From Fremontodendron californicum (Eukaryota > Streptophyta > Magnoliopsida > Malvales > Malvaceae), in contig JAULJL010000035.1 of the NCBI GenBank assembly GCA_030761205.1, positions 16,657,001 to 16,721,000 on the forward strand: a stretch of DNA of 64,000 bases, read 5' to 3'. The first letter of the stretch is position 1, and each line of letters starts with the position of its first letter. This document shows, piece after piece, positions 56,242-64,000 of this stretch. Below the pieces are notes generated by a model that was not told the DNA's origin, did no database searches, and saw nothing but the letters and a program-made list of their open reading frames with translations. Made by a program: the position numbers and the translations under genes.

Positions 56242-56495
56242 TAGACCTCATGGGCCGGATCGAGTTACAGTTGATTTTATTTTTTGTTTAAGTTCATTTC
56301 GTGTCGATCTGTAAACTTATTTACTGTTCATAAATTATTAAAAAATCAATTTTATTTTTATATTAATATATATTTTATAATTAAACTTAAATAAAAAAAT
56401 AATTTCAATTTAATGAATAATAATTCGGATCAGACCAATCCAGATTACAAAAATTTTATCCAAATCCAGTCCAATTCGAACTCACCCGACCCTTT
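56242..56495. repeat. Degenerate hAT-like repeat
   Basis: Starts TAGACCTCATGGGCCGG and shares ~75% identity with 58040-58200 (ATTCATAAATTATTAAA, TTATTTTTATATTAATATAT). No clear right end or TSD. Confidence 0.45.
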
Positions 56496-56589
56496 GAATA
56501 AATTTAATAGGAACCCAAGTCACCCCTCCGAATGTCGATTCCGATCATCTTCCATGAAAATTAACCTACAATCTTTTGATCAGCAGCAT

Positions 56590-56890
56590 ATAATATATAA
56601 TAATTCTATGAACAAAGAGACTATTGTAGCTGTTTTTTTTTTGTGTGAATACTATCATGTTAATTATTAGTTCATTGCTGTTATAATAATGGAAATTCAT
56701 GTCAATATTATGTAATTTTCTTCATGATCTTCTTTTATTTCACTTCTCATGAGTTAATTAAAGAGGGAAAGAAAAAAAAATTCCAATGAAAGTCAATTTT
56801 ACTTAAGTGGGTTGAAAGATTTGAAGGCCTGATTAATAATAAATTGATTTTATTGATACATGCAATCCAATTGGCACAATAGCATGTAAG
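56590..56890. repeat. Duplicated 3' flank of the NPF locus (copy 1)
   Basis: TATAATAATTCTATGAACAA, TTCTCATGAGTTAATTAA and TTGATACATGCAATCCAATT recur in the same order at 60285-60485. With the NPF fragment at 58226 this marks an old tandem duplication. Confidence 0.65.
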
Positions 56891-57961
56891 CAACTTGGAA
56901 ACTATATATTTGTATTTGATGCATTCTTAGTGTATAAATTTATACATTATCAATAAATCACATGATATCGCCTATTAATAAGTAAAGCTATCTGTATTTA
57001 TTTTTAAAAACTTTTAAAATTTTATGTTTACTTATTAATAAAGTGACATCATGTGATTCACTAACAGTGTATAGATTTATACATTAACAGTACATCAAAT
57101 ATATATAGATAACTTTACTTATTAATAAGATAGCATCTTAAGATTCACTTGTAATGTATCAAATATAAACCTTGAAAATTACATCCAAATTGGAAACAAA
57201 CTTGGACATTTAATTACATTCAAACAAGCACAAATATTTTAGGGTAAATTTGAAAAACATGCCATCAACAATACAATAATTATTAAATGATAATTAATGA
57301 AATAATAAGTAAGGATTATTTATAAAAAAAAAAAAATTCTTTAAAAAAAAAAAATTGTAAAGACAAAATTATCCAAAAAAAACTTATTTTTCCCTTTTCC
57401 TCCAAGTTCCGACCCTTCCCCATTTGTTAAAATAATTCAATTCTCATACCCTTTCTTCTTTTTAACCTTACGATGAGGGTTTTTTTTACCTTCTATGGCT
57501 GACATTTAGTGTTTCTCTAGGTCAAAATGGAAAGCATGGAATAGAGCCCAAGATTGCTTCAGAAAAGATAAAAGGAGGAATTGACAAAAATAATTAAAGC
57601 TAACGAAACTTACAACTGCAGGAAAATAATCGAAAGAAGACTGTGAAGGAGAAACAAAAATTCTCCTTTGAATCACCCAGAACCTTGTTTTCATCTTCCA
57701 CTTGTTCATCTAGTTTCTCATTTGCTGACTACAGCAAAGCATCAAACAAGTTTCTTTGAAATCCCAAGGTAAGAAATATCCAATTATCAAGGGTATATTT
57801 GTTTTCACAATATCCCTTTTGACAATTTTACTTTTCTTTATTTCCTTTCTACAAATAATTTCTACCTATTAGATCATTTAACAATTATTATATCGTTGAT
57901 GGCATGTTTTTCAAATTTACCCAATATTATATCCCCAAATTAGAAACTTTTATCCTAGCAA
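56891..57961. other. Intergenic AT-rich DNA
   Basis: No gene. It contains three imperfect copies of TAGTGTATAAATTTATACATTA-like and TTATTAATAAGTAAAG-like blocks (56930-57130). The 67-aa minus frame at 57506 has no recognisable motif. Confidence 0.4.
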
Positions 57962-58225
57962 TAGAGGTGTCCATGGGCCGGGCCGCGGTCCGAAAGTTTT
58001 TTTTCCTTGTCCAAGCTCGTTTTAGGCTGAGCCCGAGTCGGCTCATAAATCGTTTTACTATTCATAAATTATTAAAATATTATTTTTATTTTTATATTAA
58101 TATATATTATAATTAAATTTAAGTAAAAAATATTTTTTATATAATAAATAATAATTCAGGTCGGACTGAATTACAAAAAACTTTATCTAGACTCGACCGG
58201 GCTACTCAACCCATGGACAGGTCCA
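57962..58225. mobile_element. hAT-like MITE, 264 bp
   Basis: Starts TAGAGGTGTCCATGGGCCGG and ends CCCATGGACAGGTCCA, an imperfect inverted terminus. Flanking octamers CCTAGCAA and ATGAGCAA agree in the last five bases, so the TSD has decayed or the edges are off by a little. Confidence 0.6.
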
Positions 58226-58325
58226 ATGAGCAAGACCACTAGGTATTTTGCTTCTCTAGACTTTGATACTTGAACAACTTTGCAGAAACTAAATAATATT
58301 CCAAATTCACCACTCCAATCACTGC
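58226..58325 (-). pseudogene. NPF transporter last-exon fragment
   Basis: On the minus strand it reads LLAVIGVVNLEYYLVSAKLF then KYQSLEKQ, matching MLAVIGGVNLGYHLLCANFF and KKYQNIENP of the intact gene at 61143 at ~75% nucleotide identity. It sits between two hAT MITEs; a few more bases may continue at 58818-58840. It is the remnant of a tandem paralogue about 3 kb from the intact gene. Confidence 0.75.
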
Positions 58326-58332
58326 CAACAAC

Positions 58333-58817
58333 TAGGGATGGTAATAGACAGTGCGGATTTGGATTTGTAATTATCCGATCCTCTTTTTGCGGATACGAAT
58401 ATTGCGGATTCGGATAAAATTCGAATTTGGATATTATAATTATTATCAGTAGCGGATTCAGAGCATATGAGGATATGAAACCTCGGATATCCATTATCCG
58501 AATCTGCATTACTTATGCGGATAACGGATTCGGATATCCGAATCCGCTTACTTTTGCGAATTCAGATTTTGATATCTGAATCCATTATCCGTTTATTTGA
58601 ATTTGAATTTAAAATTAATTTTTATTTTATTTTTTTACTTACTGAATTCAGATATTTAGCAGATTCGGATATCCGACGGATAATGTTATTTAATTCGGAT
58701 TCAGAGAGTAAAATTTTGATTTAATGCGGATAATAAACGGATACAAATTTTAAATCAGTTTTGCGGATTCGAATATTACCAAAAAAAAAAAAGATATCCG
58801 ACTTGTTGTCATCTCTA
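58333..58817. mobile_element. hAT-like MITE, 485 bp, perfect 8-bp TSD
   Basis: Starts TAGGGATGGTAATAGAC and ends GTTGTCATCTCTA (inverted terminus). CCAACAAC flanks both sides (58325-58332, 58818-58825). The inside is a series of GCGGATTCGGATATCCG-type palindromic motifs. It split the NPF pseudogene fragment. Confidence 0.85.
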
Positions 58818-58984
58818 CCAACAACCATTGAGTGGTTATTAATGAACAATTTTTGGCATTTCTTTTTAACATCCCAAGCCAAACGTGCAAAAGAAATTAA
58901 GAGAAAAAAAAAAGCGAAAATTCGATAACTTAAGTAATTAAATACTCGTCTTACCTAGCACCTGGTTTGATAAAAGATTAATTG

Positions 58985-59436
58985 TATTGAGGGGGGAAAA
59001 CGATCCCACATCGATTAGTCAAAGATTGGACTGTGACTTTATAAAGCAAGGGCAACCCTTCCCCTATGAGGTGTCTTTTCTCAAAGAACAAAATCGTGAG
59101 GACGGTCTTTAGACCTCCAAAGTGGACAATATCTCATAGCGAGCGCAGTCCAGCAATCCTTACATCAACAATGGCGCCGTCTGTGGGAATCCATTTTGCA
59201 TCCGTACCAGCCCTCGGTAAAAACACAGTCCAACCTTTGATTAGGGGGGCTAGTTTGAGGGGAAAATGGTCCTATATCGACTAGCCAAAAATTGGACTGT
59301 GGCTTTATAAAGAAATGGCAACCCTTCCCTTATGAGATGCCTTTTTTCAAAGGACAAAACCGTAAGGACGGTCTTTAGACCTCAAAAGCGAACAATACCT
59401 CATAGCGGACGCAGTGCAACAATCCTTGTATCAACA
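58985..59436 (+). mobile_element. TRIM retrotransposon, 452 bp, TSD AATTG
   Basis: Two 186-bp LTRs (58985-59170 and 59251-59436, about 85% identical) flank an 80-bp internal part. The PBS TGGCGCCGTCTGTGGGAA starts at 59172 and a purine run GATTAGGGGGG precedes the 3' LTR. AATTG flanks both ends (58980-58984, 59437-59441). The LTR start appears as TA, probably decayed TG. No coding capacity. Confidence 0.85.
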
Positions 59437-59648
59437 AATTGGGATGAAAATGATTGGCGTTTTAGTTCAATCTCAAGAAATTAAACATTATTATGATTGC
59501 CATTGAACATTTTTAATTAGTTCCAAGTCTCAAATTCAAATCACGAATGAAAATGAGCATCTATGAAATAATAATAATAAAAAAGAGTTATTATCATGAA
59601 GTCTTATCAAGTTTTCACCAATGATAAAAAAAAAAAAAAAAAAAAAAA

Positions 59649-60046
59649 TCGGGCCGGCTAGTTCAATCGAAAATCCGTAGGTCTGACGGTTCAACAATAC
59701 CTATAGAATTGAAAAAAAGTTGAACCAGTAAGAACCGATTAAAAATCGAAAAAATCCAATAAAACCGAAAATAATAAAAAAAATGTATTATTTTTGGGTT
59801 TTTTTAACCCAATTGATTACAAATTAAAAGACCAAAAAATTAGGCTAAAATCGAAAATAATAACGTGTATTATTTATTTGTGTTTTTTTATAATTAAAAA
59901 AAAATAGATTTTTTTTTTCTATTTTTCTTGATTTCTTCTGATTTTTTAAAATTTTTCTTAATTATTTTGATTTTTTTGTTGTTGCTATAATTGAATTCAA
60001 AATCGAAAATCCGACCGGTTCGACCTCCAATCGGGTTTTTATTCCT
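59649..60046. repeat. Degenerate repeat with CCGGTTCGA-type ends
   Basis: Between a poly-A run (59626-59647) and 60046. ATCGGGCCGGCTAGTTCAATCG at the left and CCGACCGGTTCGACCTCCAATC at the right are loosely inverted, with AT-rich AAAATCGAAAAT motifs between. Probably an old non-autonomous element; boundaries unclear. Confidence 0.35.
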
Positions 60047-60284
60047 TGATTTTCGCATGCAAAATAAATTAAGGAAAGTGTCAACCGAAACACTTAAAAT
60101 TATGAAGTTATAACTTCACTTGAGCATCCTTGTGATCTTTGAGCACTAAATTCTAGCAAGGATTGGCATATCTTCAACGAAATTGACAGGCTCAAAAAAA
60201 AATTGACATTGGTACGGTCAAGTTTGTGCATATCTTCAGGGAAGCAACCATGAAAAAGTAACCTACTTTTTTTTTTCACCACCA

Positions 60285-60485
60285 TCTAAATATAATAATT
60301 CTATGAACAAAGAGTCTATTTAATTTTCTTCATGATTTTTCTTTTATTTACTTCTCATGAGCTAATTAATAAGGAAAAGAATTTTTTTTCCCAATTCATA
60401 GAGTAATTATTAATTGATTTGGAGGCTTTAGTAATTACTAATTGATTTATTGATACATGCAATCCAATTCATACAATATCATCTA
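60285..60485. repeat. Duplicated 3' flank of the NPF locus (copy 2)
   Basis: Counterpart of 56590-56890: TATAATAATTCTATGAACAA, TTCTCATGAGCTAATTAA and TTGATACATGCAATCCAATT in the same order. Confidence 0.65.
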
Positions 60486-61142
60486 TACTATTATTAAATG
60501 GAATAGTTGAGTTGTTGAGTCAAGTGACATCAACTCAGTCACTAAAAATATCAAAAAACCATTAAATATTAAAAAATAAAAAATAAAATAAGAATATATG
60601 TCTTTTAATATTTTATATAATAATTTTTTATAAAAAAAAAATCTAATTAGTTCTAAAAAAACTATCCATTTTCTTAAAAACTACCCACTTACAAAAACTA
60701 TCCATTTTTCTTACATTTAATTTTTTTAAAACATAATTTATTATTTTTTAAAAAATATAATTTCACTCACATTGTGAGTGTATGGAATTCTAGTGTAAGT
60801 AATAGAAATTGCATCCAAATTAAATCTAATAATTTTGAACATGATATAGAAAATACGATACGAACATAACACGTTTAATAAATACGAAAACAATGTAATA
60901 ATTATGACACCACACGCTTAAACATGATTGACACAATTAACACGATACATTTAATACACGTATCATATTCGCGTTTAAGATTTTGACACATTTATACTTA
61001 CACGGTTGACATAAGAAATAAATATAAGACACGACATATATACACGAATGCTTAGATCTAATCCAAATTAAAACAACCACAAGTAATATATATTTATATA
61101 TATATATATATATCCCCAATTAATTCAGAAAGTATTCTCCTT
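60486..61142. other. Downstream region of the NPF gene
   Basis: AT-rich, no further gene. The 3'UTR should lie next to 61142; a TATATATAT run at 61100-61113 is the only notable feature. Confidence 0.4.
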
Positions 61143-63328
61143 CTAGTGAGGAGGAGGAAGATTAGCATGATCAGGATCATTAGGGTTCTCGATGTTTTGG
61201 TACTTCTTGAAAAAGTTTGCACAAAGTAAATGGTATCCCAAGTTCACCCCTCCAATCACTGCCAACATCCAAAACACATTATCCAACCTTCCGTCGTTAA
61301 CATTATCCGGCAACCACCCTGTTGTTCTACGAACTAAACCGGTGATGGCGGTGCTTAAATAATATCCAATTCCAACTAGTAACGCCAGCATTGCCGTCGA
61401 TGTATTTCTCAACGACTTGGGAAATTCTTCGTAATAAAATACAATCTGGCCAGGGAAATGAAATCCCTCGCTAATACCTAAAACTGCTAGCGGCACCACA
61501 ATCCATAGGGCGGAAATGGGTAGTACCTCTGAGTTAGGCTGTTCGTCGGCGAGTTGCCGATGAGTTCGAACCGCGTTGAGACGTCTCCTTTCGATTAGGG
61601 CGGAAACCACCATGGTGACGATATTGATGATGTGACCAATCTTGATTCGTAAAAGGGGCGTCAAAGTAGAATGAGGGAAGAATTTTTTCCATAAGAAATC
61701 GATGATCAAAACTGAAAGAGCCATGGCTAATATGTTAAACACAATAAAGGAACCGGCTGGGATTTCAAAGTGTGGTCCGAGGGATCGATCCATGGTTAGG
61801 ACTTGGAGGACGGTTAGGCTGTTAACCATGCCTATGGTGGTGCTTAAGAGAATGTTACTTGACCATAATGGCATGATCTTGAGTATGCTTTTCAGGTCTT
61901 CTACTTGTTCCACCGTGCATAACTTCCATGATTTTTTTGCATTAATGGATCTACTCAATTGATCACTGTCATCACTTTCAGTTTTTAGGGCTGCACAGTT
62001 TAAGAATCTGAAAATTAAAAAATGCATCAAATTAGCCCAACAGATCATAATTCTTATACACACAGATAGGGGTTTAAAAGAGATACATGTGCTCGCAAGC
62101 TACTTAAGTTCGGTTAAAAAAAAACTCGAATTCGACTCGGTCATTGTCGAGTCAAGCTCGAGCTATCGAGCGAGCCGAATTCGAATATCCTAATGCTTGA
62201 TTCAAGTAGTTCGCGAGCCTAATCGAGCTTTTTAATTTTTAATTAGTATTGAAAAATCTCAATTCAAACTCGAACTCAAGCTCGAGCTCAAATAATCGAG
62301 TTTGAAGTCGAGCATGGGAATCGAGCTCGTTTTTTACTAGGTAAACGAGCCTAATCGAATAGTTCGATTTTTATCTCGAATTAAGCTCGAGATTTAAAAG
62401 TGAAACTCCATCGAGCTTGAGCCGAGTTTCGAGCTTTTAATTTCGAGTCAAGCTCGAGCTTCTTATAGCTTGAGCTCAGCTCGATTATACCCCTACACAC
62501 AGACATATATATAGATAGAGAAAATTGGAACCATATATTACCCTGATGGCATGTGCCATTTAGCCTAAATAATTAATCTTTTATGAATGGGTTGGATCGA
62601 GTCTTGGACAAGTTTTTAGAAGTGTCAATCGAGCCTAACCGTTCATGAACACCTCTACTTATGTACATTATTCTTTGAACTTAATATTTATATAATCAGG
62701 AGCAATATTTGGAAATATTGTTGGGGCAGTACTATTTATCAATTCTAAGAAAGTATAAATGATTAGCAATTAAGGACTCAATTAGGTACCTGTAATTTTT
62801 ACTTGGTCCATCTTTCAAGGTATTTGTTGTCTCTACACTTCCATAGTTGTAATCTTGATTGCCAAAAGTGCCCGATGCATTTCTCTTCTGAATGGCCGCA
62901 AATGCTACACAGAAAAGGCTAACAAACGGGTTTCCGTTGGGCTTGTTGCGTCGGTAAAAGCTTTTCCCCGACAAAAATAGTAGCAAAGCAATAGCATTGG
63001 CGACGACACAAATCCCAAATGCTACACCCCAACTCATATTGTCTTGAATATAGATGATAGCTGTTAAGCTAATAGACTGGGGAATATATAAGGCCAAAAA
63101 AAACCAAATGAAAAATATCCTTTGATCGTTGGGTTTGTCAAATTGATCAGCTCCCATAGTTGAAATTATAAACCTTGTGCCCCCAGCGCCAAGAGAACTT
63201 AGTACTAAAGCTATGTAAAGGACTGCATATTGTAGCTTTGATGGAGTGGGACATTGAAATGAACCCATTACACATGGTAATGGCTTCAAGGAAGGGATTA
63301 TGGTTGTTAGGGTAAACATTATCGTACC
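61143..63328 (-). CDS. NRT1/PTR FAMILY (NPF2-like) transporter, last two exons, 5' part outside window
   Basis: The exon at 63328-62790 begins after AG with GTIMFTLTTIIPSLKPLPC and covers LSSLGAGGTRFIISTMGADQ (the family GTGGIKP-like region is altered) to KNY. The intron 62789-62008 has GT/AG ends and is phase 2 (AG|A gives Arg). The last exon 62007-61143 runs FLNCAALKTESDD.. to NLPPPH. It has the proton-coupled MFS hallmarks: WSSNILLSTTIGMVNSLTVL, DRSLGPHFEIPAGS, EEFPKSLRNTSTAMLALLVG, WLPDN and GRLDNVFWMLAVIGG, covering about transmembrane helices 3-12. It acts at a membrane, moving nitrate or other small substrates with protons; substrate cannot be read from sequence. Wording resembles NPF2 (NAXT-like) members. 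The 5' exons must lie beyond 64000. The frames are open, so the gene appears functional. Confidence 0.88.
62067..62495. mobile_element. hAT-like MITE, 429 bp, inside NPF intron
   Basis: Begins TAGGGGTTTAAAAG, ends TTATACCCCTA, with perfect 8-bp TSD CACACAGA (62059-62066 and 62496-62503). The inside is rich in TCGAGCTCGAGC palindromic motifs. It lies 60 bp from the last-exon splice acceptor on the transcript side. Confidence 0.85.
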
Positions 63329-64000
63329 CTGAAATTAAGTTAGAAAAATACAAAGTTAATCAATATATTACTTGTACATTAATAGGTGAATACAAACAAT
63401 TAGTGACGAAAAAGATAGGTGAATACAAACAATTAGTGACGAAAAAGATCAAAGGTGGATTTGTGGCTTTAAAAATCTTGTTCAACGCCTGACTCAAATT
63501 GAACAAGATATGCATACTGGATCGGGCAAATAGTCTGATCTGTAGACCAATTTATACAAAAATATTACTTTACTATTTTTTTTTGTTTTTACTTTACTAT
63601 TTTTTTTCAATTCAAGAGAAACTTTCATAAAAGAAAATCAAACTTAGGGGTTAAAGACAAGATTACCTATCTAATAATTCGAGTCAGCAAAAACTTATTA
63701 TATTTACTAGAATTTGGACATTGATTATGTGAGTGTTTTTAAAATTTTATATGTTTTAAAAGAGAAATAAAGTTACGTCATTAAATGTGAGTAATTTTTT
63801 AAAGAAATAGATAGTTTATTTTTTTAGAAAAATATGTGTCATTATAAACAAATTTAAAAGGACATATATATCATTAACTTGATTGAGTTTTATGCACATT
63901 TACCAACTCCAATTCAGTTAGATATATTATCAATATTATATATATTATCTAAAAATATTGGACCACACGATAACACAAGACGAAAAAAATAACTAAAACA
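63329..64000. other. Upstream intron of the NPF gene (to window edge)
   Basis: No coding frame. The acceptor (TTAATTTCAG on the minus strand) ends at 63329. A 33-bp unit (ATAGGTGAATACAAACAATT..) is tandemly duplicated at 63382-63447. Confidence 0.55.

Noticed and set aside
57506..57709. 67-codon minus-strand frame
   Set aside because: No recognisable motif, no conserved counterpart at the duplicated NPF flank.
60100..60285. 61-codon minus-strand frame suggestive of a small protein
   Set aside because: No domain or splice context; reads as ordinary intergenic DNA.

Overview
The window is nuclear DNA of a flowering plant, very likely a dicot and possibly a cotton relative, though that guess is weak. 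The evidence is spliced plant genes, a plant mobile domain gene, an NRT1/PTR transporter, Ty3/gypsy elements primed by tRNA-Arg, an Ale/Retrofit-like copia fragment, a TRIM and several hAT-type MITEs. I see no rRNA, tRNA or CRISPR. Only one ordinary host gene is clear: the last two exons of an NPF transporter at the right edge (minus strand).

Left 7.7 kb: a hAT-like MITE (344-744, perfect 8-bp TSD). Then a 4.7-kb Mutator-like element (about 879-5579) has ~300-bp terminal inverted repeats full of hairpins and carries only a spliced plant mobile domain gene, broken by a nonsense codon and a frame change. Next comes a degenerate plant gene (6136-7075) split by a 313-bp solo LTR.

Middle 45.5 kb (7695-53221): one nest of two related gag-only Ty3/gypsy elements. 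Element A (plus strand, TSD TGTAT) has one intact 503-codon gag and no pol. Its 5' LTR carries a 2.3-kb tandem duplication and its 3' LTR an internal deletion. Element B (minus strand, 8311-39973, TSD AGGGC) sits in A's 5' LTR. B has 4.6-5.0-kb LTRs, a second gag-like ORF upstream of gag, one stop codon in gag and no pol. Inside B is a huge inverted duplication: arms of ~12.9 kb (8311-21213 and 22092-35000) around an ~880-bp spacer, nearly identical. One strand could therefore give a very long hairpin RNA. A and B share PBS type, PPT, a conserved 3' noncoding region, CCTCCGGGCA repeat arrays, a second tRNA-Arg-like tract in U5, and an inverted repeat bracketing the PPT whose arms differ between A and B but remain complementary within each.

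Right 10.8 kb: a truncated, inactive copia element (53311-55963), a low-confidence exon remnant, remnants of a tandem duplication of the NPF locus (including a 100-bp NPF pseudogene fragment between two hAT MITEs), a 452-bp TRIM with TSD AATTG, and the NPF gene with a 429-bp hAT MITE in its intron.

Order of events that can be read: A inserted in plain intergenic DNA, B inserted in A's 5' LTR, then B's 5' LTR was broken and filled with an inverted copy of B's own body and 3' LTR. All coordinates were read by eye; edges in homopolymers may be off by a few bases.
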